A stretch of 64,000 nt of DNA from Salinadaptatus halalkaliphilus (GCF_006543045.1 NZ_RBZW01000003.1:1-64000); one strand, 5' to 3'. Positions 1 through 9,270 are shown, counted from the stretch's first letter. Made by a program: numbers and translations. The notes: generated by a model not told the origin, from the sequence alone.

Positions 1-45
1 CCCTACGAAGAACTTCGCCGAGTCGTCAACAACAATGAGATGATC

Positions 46-879
46 TCACGGACTCACGCTGTACCGGCTGTCGAGACTTCGGGGTAAACTCATACCAGTA
101 AAACATTCCACGATGGTGGCGTCTGCGGGATCGACGTCCTCCTCTTCCGTCCGTCTGGCGACGACGTCGTCGACGTAGTACCAGGCGATCGTGTTCCCGT
201 CGATGATCTCTCCGGTGTTCGGGGTCACTTCCAGGGCCACGAAAGTCTCGTCGACGGTCACGTAATACTCGTCGTCCTCACCTCGGGTAGACTCGAGGGG
301 ATCGGTCAGCAGAGAGTAGTTCTGATCGCGGTCTCGCCACCGCTGTAGCTGGTCTTCGTCGACCGCTTCGGCTGCGGTTTCGGCAGCGAGTGCGGCGTCG
401 TCCGGAAGGTCGTCTCCGTCGATCGGCTCGACATCGTCCGGAACCTCTTCTCGCGGTTCGGCGCTGATCGTGACGTCTTTTCTGGTATTCGCCGACCAGA
501 TTGACTGCGTCTCCGCGACGAGCCCCGTCCCCTCCTCTTCGAGATCGTCGACCGACGTGTTCGGGGGAGCGGGAATGTCCCAGCCGTCGTAGGACGCTTC
601 GATGTCTGCCAGCACGTATTCCGATTCGTACTCCTCGAGGAACGAGTCGACTGCGTTTTCGTCGACTTGCGCTGGCGGGGTGACCTCGAGGTCCTGCGTC
701 ACTGGACACTCCCGTGGCGTGTCCGCCTCGTCACTGTCTGCTCGGCCATTCGTCTCGTTGGTGGCTGACACACTCGAGTTGTCGGTCGTGTCGTCCGCTG
801 CACTGTCGTCGAAGACGCATCCAGAAAGGCCGATCGTCGCTCCAGATCCCGCGAGCGCGAGGCAGCCCCGTCTGTTCAT
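46..879 (-). CDS. Hypothetical Tat lipoprotein, acidic, secreted
   Basis: 277-residue protein with no family I recognise. I start at the internal ATG at 879 because it gives MNRRGCLALAGSG followed by a lipobox ending GLSGC. The upstream extension is arginine-rich and unlike a haloarchaeal N-terminus. After the lipid-anchor cysteine there is a low-complexity Asp/Ser/Thr linker (about residues 25-60), then a globular acidic domain to the C-terminus. It probably sits on the outer face of the membrane. It is followed upstream by one of the palindromic elements (1014-1092), which separates it from vapC. Function unknown. Confidence 0.75.
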   Translation of the reverse strand: MNRRGCLALAGSGATIGLSGCVFDDSAADDTTDNSSVSATNETNGRADSDEADTPRECPVTQDLEVTPPAQVDENAVDSFLEEYESEYVLADIEASYDGWDIPAPPNTSVDDLEEEGTGLVAETQSIWSANTRKDVTISAEPREEVPDDVEPIDGDDLPDDAALAAETAAEAVDEDQLQRWRDRDQNYSLLTDPLESTRGEDDEYYVTVDETFVALEVTPNTGEIIDGNTIAWYYVDDVVARRTEEEDVDPADATIVECFTGMSLPRSLDSRYSVSP

Positions 880-1013
880 ATTTCCAACAGATGGTTCGGC
901 AGCCAAGTACTTTCTCCACGTCGGACTGGTCGAAACGGTGGGTGTTTCGCTCCTTCGTGCTGCTGTGTGTCGCCTCGAGTTCACTCTCGAAATCGTTACA
1001 GCAGACCGTCTCA

Positions 1014-1092
1014 TACGGATTGTTGTAGCGTTTTACCGGTGATCACCGACTCCGTCCGGCTGATCACCGGTAAAGAACTACAACGGTCCGTA
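1014..1092. repeat. Palindromic MITE-like element, copy A (79 bp)
   Basis: Imperfect inverted repeat beginning TACGGATTGTTGTAG and ending CTACAACGGTCCGTA, with an inner GTGATCACC / GATCACCGG palindrome. It is flanked by the direct repeat TCA at 1011-1013 and 1093-1095. The right TCA is the reverse complement of the vapC stop codon TGA. It is almost identical to the copy inside tnpB at 62769-62847, which is also 79 bp. Confidence 0.85.
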
Positions 1093-1542
1093 TCAGTGGT
1101 TACTATAGACCCCCTCCTCACGAAAACGAACCACGTCGACGTCGATTGGGAGCGTCTCGAAGTCGTCATCACCGCCGGCGACGAGTGTCGCATCCGTCTC
1201 GTGGGCGAGTGCAACGCCGTGGGCGTCCGCAAACGAGATGTGACCATCTGCCTTCACCTCCGCGGCAAGCCGCCAATCCGCTCGCTCGATGTGGATCCCC
1301 CACCGCTCGAGCGCACGGAGATCGCGATCCGCAGTGCGAAGTGAGTCCATCGTTGGCTCGTCGTCGATCCCTTCGAAGCGAGCAACGAGATAGAGCACTT
1401 CACCGGCGTTTGTCTCTGCCAGCAATCCGTCGACAGTCCCGTCCCGAACATCTCCAAGAAACCGTTCGACGACGTTTCGACCCGGCTCGTCGTAGAGATA
1501 TGCGATGATCGCTTCGGTGTCGAAGACGTACTGGTCGCTCAT
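1093..1542 (-). CDS. vapC: VapC-type PIN-domain ribonuclease toxin
   Basis: 149 residues. The PIN-domain acidic residues are visible: the N-terminal FDTEAII (Asp at about residue 8), a central Glu in AETNAGEV, and the C-terminal SFADAHGVALA motif with a further Asp near GGDDDF. PIN toxins are Mg-dependent RNases that cut tRNA or rRNA. The ATG overlaps the end of the antitoxin gene by 4 bases, the usual coupled arrangement. The stop codon is the TCA repeat that borders element copy A, so the element sits directly on the 3' end of this gene. The exact RNA target cannot be told from sequence. Confidence 0.9.
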   Translation of the reverse strand: MSDQYVFDTEAIIAYLYDEPGRNVVERFLGDVRDGTVDGLLAETNAGEVLYLVARFEGIDDEPTMDSLRTADRDLRALERWGIHIERADWRLAAEVKADGHISFADAHGVALAHETDATLVAGGDDDFETLPIDVDVVRFREEGVYSNH

Positions 1543-1844
1543 TCATCCTCCGTATCGGTCGGCCGGAGTCGATCACCACGGGCATCTTCACGCCGTCGTT
1601 CCTCGTGTTTCAGTTCACGAACTCGTTCGAGTACATCGCCACGCTCGCGGTCAGTATCAGCGTGAATCCCACCCAACTCCTCGAGTGACGGGATCGGTTC
1701 GACGATGATTCGCTCGTCTTCTTCGTAAATGAACACCTCTCCTGGGGTGTCGATCCCAAACTTCTCTCGTAACGCCTTCGGGATCGTCGCCTGCCCCTTC
1801 TGTGAAATACGTACAACTTCTGGGTTACGGGTGCTACTCGACAT
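1539..1844 (-). CDS. vapB: VapB-type AbrB/SpoVT antitoxin
   Basis: 101 residues. The N-terminal half (about residues 8-52) is a SpoVT/AbrB swapped-hairpin DNA-binding domain with the signature RISQKGQATIPKALREKFG. The C-terminal half is charged, helical and probably wraps the toxin. Such proteins neutralise VapC and repress their own promoter. It is the first gene of the vapBC operon, and an imperfect palindrome lies directly before its ATG (1845-1879). Confidence 0.92.
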   Translation of the reverse strand: MSSSTRNPEVVRISQKGQATIPKALREKFGIDTPGEVFIYEEDERIIVEPIPSLEELGGIHADTDRERGDVLERVRELKHEERRREDARGDRLRPTDTEDE

Positions 1845-1879
1845 GTTAGGTTGTACTATGTTATCGGTGTACTACTAAC
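1845..1879. promoter_or_regulatory. Probable vapBC operator palindrome
   Basis: Immediately before the vapB ATG lies GTTAGGTTGTAC, a short spacer, then GTACTACTAAC, an imperfect inverted repeat. A dyad overlapping the start region is the expected binding site for an autoregulating AbrB-type antitoxin. Binding is inferred, not shown. Confidence 0.45.
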
Positions 1880-2041
1880 TGTCGGTGACCCTCTCTTTCC
1901 GGTTCGTTCTACGTACCCACGTACTGGGATCCGGATTCGCGAAACCGATCTCCCCCTCCTCGAGTGTGTTCGTTGTTGTCGTTGCCACTATCGCCACTGG
2001 CCGTTTCCGCAACACCTCGAGAAAATCCGCTCGAGAACCCC

Positions 2042-2989
2042 TCAAACCGAGGGCAACTCGAGTTCCTCGCCGTCGACGAGCACGGTCGGCTCCCGGACGA
2101 TTCCGTCGAGGTGCAGGGGTGCCTCCGTCTCGCCGCCGATGCCGGCGTTGTCGCCGATAGCGATGTGGACGGTGCCGGCAGCTTTCTCGTCTAACAGCAC
2201 CGACCCAATCAGTTCGGTGACGCCGACGTTCGTCCCGATGCCGAGTTCGGCGAGGTTGTAGGCGGCGTCGCCGACCGTTTCGGCTCCCGCCTCGACTTGC
2301 TCTCTGATCTCGTCGTCGGAGATTTCGGTGACGTAGCCGCCCTCGACGACGAACTCGAGTTCCTGTCCCTCCTCGAGCAGGCCGTGGGGTCGCATCGTCC
2401 CGTCGACGACGTAGGTGCCGTCGGCGGATTTCGGGCTGACGAAGACCTCGCCGGCAGGGAGGTTCGAAAAGGAGCCGGGTTCGCTCACGTCGCCGGTATC
2501 GTCGTGCCACTCGCGGTCGCCGATGGTAAACGTGATGTCGGTGCCACGGTCGGTCGTGACCCGAATCTCCTCGGCGTCGGCGACGCGCTCGAGGGTGCGC
2601 TGGCATTCTGTGAGGATACGATCGTAGTCGGTCTCAAGGCCGGTGACGAACACCGCCTCGGTGATGCCCGGCAGCGTCGCGCCCCGGGCGCCGGCCTCGG
2701 TCGCGTCAGAGCGGGCCCGCGTGTGACTCAAGCTCTTGGTCGTCGGCGCGAGGAAGGCGTCGGCGCCCTCGAGGGCAGCTGCGACGGGGGCCGGCGGTTC
2801 TTCGCCGTGCTGGTCGCCCGGCGGGTACCGCACGATAGCGACATCGTCGGTGATCTCGCTCGCGACGTCGTAGAGCACCTCGCCGATGGGTTCGCGCTTG
2901 TCGTCGGTGACGATCACACACGACTCGTCGGCCCCGAGAGCCAGACACTGCTCGACGGCCGTCTCGGCGGCCGGACGAAGGTTGGACAT
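2042..2989 (-). CDS. M29-family aminopeptidase (AmpS-like)
   Basis: 315 residues. The ATG at 2989 gives MSNLRPAAETAVEQCLALGADESC, typical of the archaeal COG2309 aminopeptidase group. The long upstream extension is a spurious frame. Recognisable blocks are DITFTIGDREW, NLPAGEVFVSP, GTYVVDGTM, LAELGIGTNVG and HIAIGDNAGIGG. M29 enzymes are metal-dependent exopeptidases whose ligands include the Glu and His of these C-terminal blocks. Cytoplasmic peptide turnover is the likely role. It diverges from the GAPDH gene, with about 200 bases between them. Confidence 0.85.
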   Translation of the reverse strand: MSNLRPAAETAVEQCLALGADESCVIVTDDKREPIGEVLYDVASEITDDVAIVRYPPGDQHGEEPPAPVAAALEGADAFLAPTTKSLSHTRARSDATEAGARGATLPGITEAVFVTGLETDYDRILTECQRTLERVADAEEIRVTTDRGTDITFTIGDREWHDDTGDVSEPGSFSNLPAGEVFVSPKSADGTYVVDGTMRPHGLLEEGQELEFVVEGGYVTEISDDEIREQVEAGAETVGDAAYNLAELGIGTNVGVTELIGSVLLDEKAAGTVHIAIGDNAGIGGETEAPLHLDGIVREPTVLVDGEELELPSV

Positions 2990-3193
2990 ACCTACGGTTC
3001 CCTCGAGGAGGCCGATAGGTCTTGCTGTCGGCTCGGCGTCGCACTCGATCGGTGAAACGGGACGGCCGTCGTCCGGTCGAGGCGCGGACCACGTCTGGAT
3101 ACCGGCTGCCGTCCGAAAGAACTCTGCGGCGAGTAAATCTCGGCTGAAACACCTCGAAACGATTATCAGCGTCGGTACTGCACATCCGACTAC

Positions 3194-4207
3194 ATGATTC
3201 AGGTCGCGATCAACGGCTACGGAACGATCGGCAAACGGGTCGCGGACGCCGTCCGGCAACAGCCGGATATGGACGTCTTGGGCGTCGCCAAGACCCGTCC
3301 GAACTTCGAAGCCGAGACCGCCCTCGAGAAGGATTTTGCCCTCTATGCGGCCATCGAGGAACGCGCCGACCAGTTCGCCGAAGCCGGCCTCGAGATCGCG
3401 GGGCCCGTCGAGGACCTCGTCGACGAAGCCGACATCGTCGTCGACGCCACACCCTCCGGCATCGGCGCCCAGAATAAGTCGATGTACGAGGCCCACGACA
3501 CCCCCGCGCTCTACCAGGGCGGCGAGGATGCCGACCTCGTCGACACCAGTTTCAACGCTCGCTCGAACTTCGACGACGCGACGGGCGCGGATCACGTCCG
3601 CGTCGTCTCCTGTAATACGACCGGCCTCTCGCGGGTTATCGCGCCGCTACGGGAGGAATACGGCGTCGAAAAGGTCCGTGCGACGCTCGTCCGTCGCGGC
3701 GGCGATCCCGGCCAGACCGATCGCGGCCCGATCAACGACATCCTCCCGAACCCGGTGACGATTCCCTCACACCACGGCCCCGATGTCGAGACCATCTTCG
3801 CCGATCTGGACATCGACACGCTCGGGATGAAGGTCCCCGCCACGCTGATGCACATGCACAGCTTAAATGTCACCCTCGAGGCCGAGCCAGACGCGGCCGA
3901 GGTCCGCGAACTGCTTGCAGACGAATCGCGACTCTTTATCATCCCCGAGCGGATGGCCATCGACGGCAGCGGCAAACTCAAGGAGTACGCGATGGACGTA
4001 GGCCGTCCGCGCGCGGACATCTGGGAGAACTGCATCTGGGAAGAGTCGATCTCGACCGTTGAAGACGATCTCTACCTCTTCCAGGGCATCCACCAAGAAT
4101 CGGATGTCGTTCCCGAAAACGTCGACGCGATCCGTGCCGTACTGGGCGAAGCCGACGCCGCCGAGAGCATCGAGCGGACCAACGAAACAATGGGCATCGG
4201 CCTGTAG
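3194..4207 (+). CDS. gapB: Type II glyceraldehyde-3-phosphate dehydrogenase
   Basis: 337 residues, the standard length of archaeal GAPDH. The N-terminal Rossmann motif is [17 protein letters not shown]. The catalytic cysteine is C140 in [10 protein letters not shown], and the phosphate-binding RRGGDP and HHGPDV blocks follow. In haloarchaea studied so far, the type II (archaeal-type) enzyme serves gluconeogenesis, while a bacterial-type GAPDH serves glycolysis. The symbol follows that usage. It stands alone on the plus strand. Confidence 0.95.
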   Translation: MIQVAINGYGTIGKRVADAVRQQPDMDVLGVAKTRPNFEAETALEKDFALYAAIEERADQFAEAGLEIAGPVEDLVDEADIVVDATPSGIGAQNKSMYEAHDTPALYQGGEDADLVDTSFNARSNFDDATGADHVRVVSCNTTGLSRVIAPLREEYGVEKVRATLVRRGGDPGQTDRGPINDILPNPVTIPSHHGPDVETIFADLDIDTLGMKVPATLMHMHSLNVTLEAEPDAAEVRELLADESRLFIIPERMAIDGSGKLKEYAMDVGRPRADIWENCIWEESISTVEDDLYLFQGIHQESDVVPENVDAIRAVLGEADAAESIERTNETMGIGL

Positions 4208-4477
4208 CGTACCCGCTGCCCGCACCCGACGACCCCTCACGGAACCGCTCGAGTAGCGCGTCCGAAACGCCGTCGGAGGTCGTCAAGATCGACTCGACGT
4301 TGATGGCCTCTACACCGAGGTCGAAGAGCCACTCGAGGTGATATCCTCCCCGTGGTGAACTGAGAGGGATCGACGGCGATCCGATCAGCAAACGTGTTCC
4401 CGCCTTCGACAGCGAACCTGATCCACAATTCTACAGCCGTCAGAAAGTTTTTGCCACGTGGCCCCCAAGGTCACCCT

Positions 4478-4879
4478 ATGCGACGAGACGACCGCGACGA
4501 GCCCTTCGACGACCTCTTTCGTGAGATCGAGCGCATGATGAACGAAATGATGAACGGTGCCGACCGAAACGTCGACTTCGACTCCCAACACGGCGCTGAG
4601 AACGGATTCGGCATGGACACTCACGTAGATATTCACGAGACCGACGACGAAGTTCGCGTTATCGCCGACCTCCCCGGGGTCGAAAAAGACCACATCGAAC
4701 TCGAGTGTGACGGCACCGTGTTGACCATCTCCGCCGGCAGCGACCGACGCCAGTACGACGAACGCGTCTCCCTGCCGACCCGGGTCAACGAACACACCGC
4801 CGCCGCGACCTACAACAACGGCGTTCTCGAGGTCGTCTTCGAACCCGCCGAACAGTCCTCGGATATCAGTCTCGAATAA
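4478..4879 (+). CDS. Hsp20/alpha-crystallin small heat-shock protein
   Basis: 133 residues from the ATG at 4478. That start removes a non-homologous leader and yields MRRDDRDEPFDDLFREIERMM, a typical Hsp20 amphipathic N-terminus. The alpha-crystallin domain (about residues 45-130) carries DVHETDDEVRVIADLPGV-like strands and ends with an NNGVLEVVFE block close to the family A-x-x-x-x-G-V-L motif. Small heat-shock proteins form oligomers that hold unfolding proteins. The 270 bases upstream hold no convincing gene. A minus-strand frame there runs into the GAPDH gene and was rejected. Confidence 0.93.
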   Translation: MRRDDRDEPFDDLFREIERMMNEMMNGADRNVDFDSQHGAENGFGMDTHVDIHETDDEVRVIADLPGVEKDHIELECDGTVLTISAGSDRRQYDERVSLPTRVNEHTAAATYNNGVLEVVFEPAEQSSDISLE

Positions 4880-4951
4880 CGTCGTCGCGGTCGCCGCGCT
4901 GTCGGTAGCTGTCCGTCGGTTTCTGGTTTTTGATCCATAGGACGACTCGTC

Positions 4952-5557
4952 TCAGTCCATCAGCGTCCGCTCGAAGAACTCCTGGGCCGCGTCGGCGACC
5001 GGCGCTTCCTGTCCAGCGAAGAAGTGGCCGGCCGACCGCTCGCTGACGTCGTCGCCCCGGTCGGTCGCGCGGTCGACGATCGGTTCCCACTCGACGCTCG
5101 TATCGCGCTCGCCGTACTGAATCTGTACCGGCACCTCGAGCACCTCGAGGGCCTCGAGAGCGTCCAAATCGGCCGCCAGTCGGGCGGTCGGGGCGAGCGC
5201 CGAGACGGCGTCGATCTCGCCATCGGTTTCGAGGTCGGCCGCGGCCAGTAGCGCAAGCGTCGCACCGAAGCTATAGCCGAAGAGTCCAACCCGTTCGTAT
5301 CGCTCGGCGGCCCACCATACGGCGCTGCAAACGTCCTCGCACTCGCCGTAGCCCTCGTCCCACGCGCCGTAATCGAAGCGCAGGCAGGCGATGCCCGAGT
5401 CGGTCAGCGTCTCCGCGAGCGTGACGAGCCGACCGTCGTGTCTCGAGCCGCCGTGTTGGGGATGGGGTGGGGCAGCGACGACGATCACATTCGTCTCGGT
5501 TCCTGGCTGTGCATGCGTCGCACGGACATCGCGATTTCCGGGGATCACCACGCTCAT
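4952..5557 (-). CDS. Alpha/beta hydrolase (dienelactone hydrolase-like)
   Basis: 201 residues if started at MSVVIPGNRDV (5557). An upstream ATG at 5581 would add eight residues. The nucleophile elbow is GYSFG (serine near residue 100). HPQHGGSRHDGR near the N-terminus is the oxyanion-hole region. A late Asp (GERDTSVEW) and a final His (SAGHFFAG) complete a Ser-Asp-His triad. Similar small cytoplasmic hydrolases act on esters or lactones, and the substrate is unknown. Divergent from pspA. Confidence 0.82.
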   Translation of the reverse strand: MSVVIPGNRDVRATHAQPGTETNVIVVAAPPHPQHGGSRHDGRLVTLAETLTDSGIACLRFDYGAWDEGYGECEDVCSAVWWAAERYERVGLFGYSFGATLALLAAADLETDGEIDAVSALAPTARLAADLDALEALEVLEVPVQIQYGERDTSVEWEPIVDRATDRGDDVSERSAGHFFAGQEAPVADAAQEFFERTLMD

Positions 5558-5618
5558 GCGCGCTCGTTGGACCCGATCCATTGCAATCCTTTCGTCGGTG
5601 ACTGTCGTTGATGTGATG

Positions 5619-5626
5619 TTTTTAAG
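5619..5626 (+). promoter_or_regulatory. TATA box of pspA
   Basis: TTTTTAAG centred about 27 bases before the pspA ATG, the spacing expected for a leaderless haloarchaeal transcript. This supports the start at 5650. Confidence 0.55.
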
Positions 5627-5649
5627 GGTGCCCAGCGTTACATACGAGT

Positions 5650-6504
5650 ATGGGCATCCTCTCTCGGACCTCCTACGTCATCCGGTCGAAGATCAACTCG
5701 CTGCTCAACCGGGCCGAGGACCCGACGCAGACGCTCGACTACTCCTACGAGCAGATGCGCGACCAACTCCAGGAGGTCAAACGCGGCATCGCCGATCTCA
5801 CCACGCAGAAAAAGCGCCTCGAGATGCAGAAACGCCGCCTCGAGGACAACGTCGAGAAACACAACGAACAGGCCCGCACGGCGGTCCAGCAGGACCGCGA
5901 GGACCTGGCGCGACGCGCCCTCGAGAAGAAGAAGACGAAGATGAACCAGATCGAGGACCTCGAGCGCCAGATTTCGGAACTCCAGAGCCAGCAAGATCAG
6001 TTGATCGAGCAAAAAGACGAACTCCAGACCCGCATCGAGGAGTTCCGCACCAAAAAGGAGACGATGAAGGCCCGCTACGAGGCCGCCGAAGCGAGTTCGA
6101 CCGTCTCGGAAGCGATGACGGCTACTGGCGAGGAGTTCGAGGATGTCGGTCGCGCCATCGAACGCGCCGAAGAACAGACCGAAGATATGGAGGCTCGCGC
6201 CGCGGCGCTGGACGAACTCCACGAGACCGGCGCCTTCGACGACGTGATGTCGGACAAGGACAACATCGATCGCGAACTCGAGGAGCTGTCGGCTGGCAGC
6301 GGCGTCGAAGCCGAACTCGAGACGCTGAAATCCGACGTCGGTGCCGAGGGCGGCGACGGCGAGACCGAGCCCGAACCGCCGGCGGAGACGGAGGTCGAAG
6401 GAGACATCGACGAATCCGAACTCGAGGACCTCGAGGCCGACGTCGAGGATAGCGAGGTCGAAGCCGAACTCGCGGAGCTGCAGGACGAGGAACGGTCCTC
6501 CTGA
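5650..6504 (+). CDS. pspA: PspA/IM30 (ESCRT-III-like) membrane-stress protein
   Basis: 284 residues. Residues 1-210 are almost continuous coiled coil starting MGILSRTSYVIRSKINSLLN, the conserved amphipathic membrane-binding helix of PspA/Vipp1. AEDPTQTLDYSYEQM and long Glu/Lys/Gln heptads follow. The C-terminal 70 residues are acidic and disordered, typical of halophiles. Family members polymerise on damaged membranes and keep them sealed. It acts at the cytoplasmic membrane face. No bacterial psp operon partners are nearby. A TATA box lies at 5619. Confidence 0.92.
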   Translation: MGILSRTSYVIRSKINSLLNRAEDPTQTLDYSYEQMRDQLQEVKRGIADLTTQKKRLEMQKRRLEDNVEKHNEQARTAVQQDREDLARRALEKKKTKMNQIEDLERQISELQSQQDQLIEQKDELQTRIEEFRTKKETMKARYEAAEASSTVSEAMTATGEEFEDVGRAIERAEEQTEDMEARAAALDELHETGAFDDVMSDKDNIDRELEELSAGSGVEAELETLKSDVGAEGGDGETEPEPPAETEVEGDIDESELEDLEADVEDSEVEAELAELQDEERSS

Positions 6505-6600
6505 CGCGGCGTCTCGGAACGCGATTGGTTCGCCCGCACGGTCGATTCGGCACGTGGCACCGAGGACAAGGATTACCACACTTGAGAACGATAGTCCTGT

Positions 6601-6945
6601 ATGGCAGTCAATTCGATCGAGGATACGTTATCCCGAACTGAGCAGGTGGTCCTCCTCGGCGTCGCATACGCCCACCGAGAGGAACTGACGCCGGTCCAGA
6701 CTCACGACCTGCGCCGGCTCTGTCGATCCAGCCTCGAGACGGGTGAGACCGATCTCGTCGGCACGCTCTCGGAGGCCGACGTCATGCGATCGCTGTACAC
6801 CCTCGAGGCGACGGACGTCGTCGAGGAAGTCGAGACCGACGGGACCTCCCCGACCGGGAAAGGTCGCCCGTCGTATACGCTCGCGGTCGGCATCGACGTG
6901 ATACTCGAGGGCGTCGACGACGATCTCGCCGAGTGGGCGCTGTAA
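6601..6945 (+). CDS. Small winged-helix-like protein, function unknown
   Basis: 114 residues. The pattern is helical (LSRTEQVVLLGVAYAH...), then a second helical block ending DVMRSLYTLEATDVVEEVE, then a glycine turn (GKGRPSYTLAV). This matches a winged helix with a GRPS wing as in the C-terminal domain of Orc1/Cdc6-like proteins, but no ATPase is attached. It may bind DNA. The last codons, GGGCGCTGTAAG, are repeated 24 bases downstream at the ruined start of the HPP gene, hinting at a small tandem duplication. Confidence 0.7.
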   Translation: MAVNSIEDTLSRTEQVVLLGVAYAHREELTPVQTHDLRRLCRSSLETGETDLVGTLSEADVMRSLYTLEATDVVEEVETDGTSPTGKGRPSYTLAVGIDVILEGVDDDLAEWAL

Positions 6946-6966
6946 GTCCCCGTCTGGGCGCTGTAA

Positions 6967-7487
6967 GCACTGGTTGTCGCCGCGGCGTTTATTTTGCACT
7001 TCCTCTTTCTCGGGGGACTCGCCTGGGCGATGGGTCAGCCATTTCTGTTCCCGAGTCTCGGCCCGTCGGCCTATCTCATGGCGACCGGCGAGCAACCGCG
7101 GGCGGAAGGGGCCTACCACGTGGTCGGCGGCCACGCGATCGCGACGGTCTGTGGACTCGTGGCCTATCTCACGATCGCCGACGGACTGCTCGTCGTCGAC
7201 GCGTTCGACCAGGGTAATGTAACGGTGAGCCGTTCGCGACGGAAGTCGCCAGGCTGGTCGTCAGCGCGATCGTCGCGATGGTCCTGACGACCGTCGGCAT
7301 GCTCTGGTCCGATACGAATCACGCAGCGGCCTGTGCGACGACGTTGATCGTCGCGCTTGGGCTGATGTCGACGGTCCCGGAGGGCCTCGTCATCATCGTC
7401 GCGGTGATGCTACTGGTTGGATTTCACGACATCGTCGTCGAACGTATCCAGGACAGTTACGGTATCGAACCGGAGGACGCACGGTGA
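6967..7487 (+). pseudogene. HPP-family membrane protein, frameshifted, no start codon
   Basis: Two frames together make one HPP-family integral membrane protein. Frame 1 (6967 to about 7222) gives LAWAMGQPFLFPSLGPSAY and HVVGGHAIATVCGLVAYLT. A different frame (about 7218-7487) continues with GEPFATEVARLVVSAIVAM, GMLWSDTNHAAACATTLIV and FHDIVVERIQDSYGIEP. The shift falls in GACCAGGGTAATGTAACG near 7215-7224. The first frame also has only TTG or CTG as possible starts after a TAA at 6964. Family members are 4-TM proteins proposed to carry nitrite or other anions. A sequencing error is an alternative for the frameshift but not for the missing start. Confidence 0.8.
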
Positions 7488-7513
7488 GCCGTCCCGAGCG
7501 GGTGTCCTATCGG

Positions 7514-8011
7514 TCACGTCGGCGTTCCCAGAACGGTCACGTCGTAGCTGGCGATGTCCGCGGGCGACTCGAGCAAAATCACCTCGAACGACCACTCGTC
7601 GCTACCCTCGAGGTCGCCCGTCGTATCGAGGTATCGGCCCAGTTGAGCGTCGTCCGCGTCGTAGAGCCGAACGCGGAGCTCGACGAACTGGATGCGATCG
7701 TCGCCCGTGTTTTCGACCGTTCCTTGGACGGTCGGCCCGTTGAAACCGTCCTCGAGAACGAACTCGTGATCGACGATCGTAAGCGCCTCGAGCGGCGTGA
7801 CGCTCTCGTGAATCTCCTGTTCGGCCAGCGCTTCCGCCGCCGTCATCTCTTCGGGTGTGCGGTCATCGCCGTCGACATCCTCGGCGGTGCCGTCTTCGTA
7901 GGCAGGCGATTCCTTGCCGCCGACGCCGGCACAGCCGGAAAGCGTCGAGACGACACCGAGTCCGGACACTGTGAGCAGTCGACGGCGGGTCGTCGACCGG
8001 TGCCGACTCAT
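7514..8011 (-). CDS. Tat lipoprotein with FxLYD domain
   Basis: 165 residues from the ATG at 8011. The N-terminus MSRHRSTTRRRLLTVSGLG has a Tat-like arginine run, and the lipobox is STLSGC. Residues about 85-150 match the FxLYD beta-sandwich (TVQGTVENTGDD, FVELRVRLYDADDAQLG, DEWSFEV), which occurs on secreted lipoproteins and seems to mediate binding. The region between is an acidic linker. Exported and lipid-anchored by inference. Its partner is unknown. Divergent from the membrane protein at 8191. Confidence 0.82.
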   Translation of the reverse strand: MSRHRSTTRRRLLTVSGLGVVSTLSGCAGVGGKESPAYEDGTAEDVDGDDRTPEEMTAAEALAEQEIHESVTPLEALTIVDHEFVLEDGFNGPTVQGTVENTGDDRIQFVELRVRLYDADDAQLGRYLDTTGDLEGSDEWSFEVILLESPADIASYDVTVLGTPT

Positions 8012-8190
8012 CGCCACCGAATTGGGGCGGGCTGGCGGTTGCTGTGGCTGATCATGGACGAGAGGATGGCATGGACGCATTTGAGTCTGGGCCCTGCAGG
8101 CTCGAACGCCGGATACGCGTCAGATCGCGCGGATATACAGCGGGATGTGCAAGGGGGACCTTATCGGTCGTGGAAGATGCGTGAGAGGAT

Positions 8191-9270
8191 ATGGGGTCCG
8201 CAGATAGCGAGGAGACGCTCGAGTCCTACGGGACCGATATCGGCAAACGGAAGCGGTCGCTGTCCCGACTACGGGACTGGGTGCTCGTGGAAGCCGATCG
8301 GTTGTTCGTGTCGACGGTCATCTCGGTGGTTGTGTTTCTCCTCTTTCTGGGGTTGCATGCGGTCGGGATCATCTCGTTCGTCAACGACGATTCGATCACG
8401 CGACTGGCCGGCGGCATGATCGCCGGCACCTTCTCGCTGGTCACCCTCGTCGTCTCGATCAACCAGCTCATCCTCTCCCGGGAGTTCGCCGCCGCCGGCG
8501 AATCCGAAGACCAGATCCAGGGCGTCATGTCGTTTCGATCGGATACCGCCGACGCAGTCGGGGTGCCGGCGACGCCAGCCTCACCGACGCGGATACTCGA
8601 GTTGCTCGTCGAAGCGATTCACGACCGGTCGGAGACGTTGGCAGCTGCAGTCGCCGATCACGATGATCCGGACGCGACGGAGCAGATAACCGCGTACACC
8701 AACCACGTCCAAGAGAGTACCGAGCGAGTCGACGAGACCCTCGAACACACGAAGTTCGGCACGTTTCGCGCCGTCTCGGCCGCGATCGGCTACGACAACG
8801 CCTGGCAGCTGTACGCCGCCAAACATCTGCGCGGGCGCTACGGCGATGGACTCCCCAGAGAGGGGACGGACGCGCTCGAGGGGCTCATCGACACCTTACA
8901 GCTATTCAGCGTCGCCCGCGAACACTTCAAGACCACGTACCTCCAACGCGAACTCACGCGATTCTCGCAGTTGACGATCTACTGTGGCATGCCGGCGATT
9001 CTATCGGCGATGCTCATCGGCTTTCTGTACGCCGACCTCGGCGGAGCCTCGATCAGTCTGGATTATCTACCCTACGTCGTCAGTGCGTTGATCGCCGTCG
9101 TCGTTTCGCCGCTTTCGTTGCTCGCGTCGTTTATCCTCCGAACGGCCACCGTCACGCGGCGGACCGCGTCGGTCGGCCCGATGCTCCCGAAGAAAGATCC
9201 CGACGAAGGCCCCTTCGACGTCAGCTACGGCGCGGAGCCGGGATCCCAAACGCCGACGGGATCGGACTGA
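8191..9270 (+). CDS. Four-helix membrane protein, paralogue 1
   Basis: 359 residues, no recognised domain. There are two hydrophobic helices at about 42-62 and 74-95 (VVFLLFLGLHAVGI; AGTFSLVTLVVSINQLIL), a long soluble helical middle (about 100-265) and two more helices at about 268-320. Blocks shared with the next gene are TLVVSINQLILSREFAA, FGTFRAVSAAIGY, DTLQLFSVAREHFKT and FILRTATVTRRTASVGP. The layout (two helices, cytoplasmic coil, two helices) resembles bestrophin- or mechanosensitive-type proteins in outline only. Probable tandem duplicate of 9360-10379. Confidence 0.8.
   Translation: MGSADSEETLESYGTDIGKRKRSLSRLRDWVLVEADRLFVSTVISVVVFLLFLGLHAVGIISFVNDDSITRLAGGMIAGTFSLVTLVVSINQLILSREFAAAGESEDQIQGVMSFRSDTADAVGVPATPASPTRILELLVEAIHDRSETLAAAVADHDDPDATEQITAYTNHVQESTERVDETLEHTKFGTFRAVSAAIGYDNAWQLYAAKHLRGRYGDGLPREGTDALEGLIDTLQLFSVAREHFKTTYLQRELTRFSQLTIYCGMPAILSAMLIGFLYADLGGASISLDYLPYVVSALIAVVVSPLSLLASFILRTATVTRRTASVGPMLPKKDPDEGPFDVSYGAEPGSQTPTGSD

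Noticed and set aside
1-87. Possible 3' end of a plus-strand gene at the window edge
   Set aside because: Only 28 codons are visible, with no recognisable motif, and it would overlap the lipoprotein gene on the other strand.
3978-4391. Minus-strand frame between the GAPDH and Hsp20 genes
   Set aside because: Its N-terminal part looks codon-like, but most of the frame lies antisense to GAPDH, and no family or promoter was seen.
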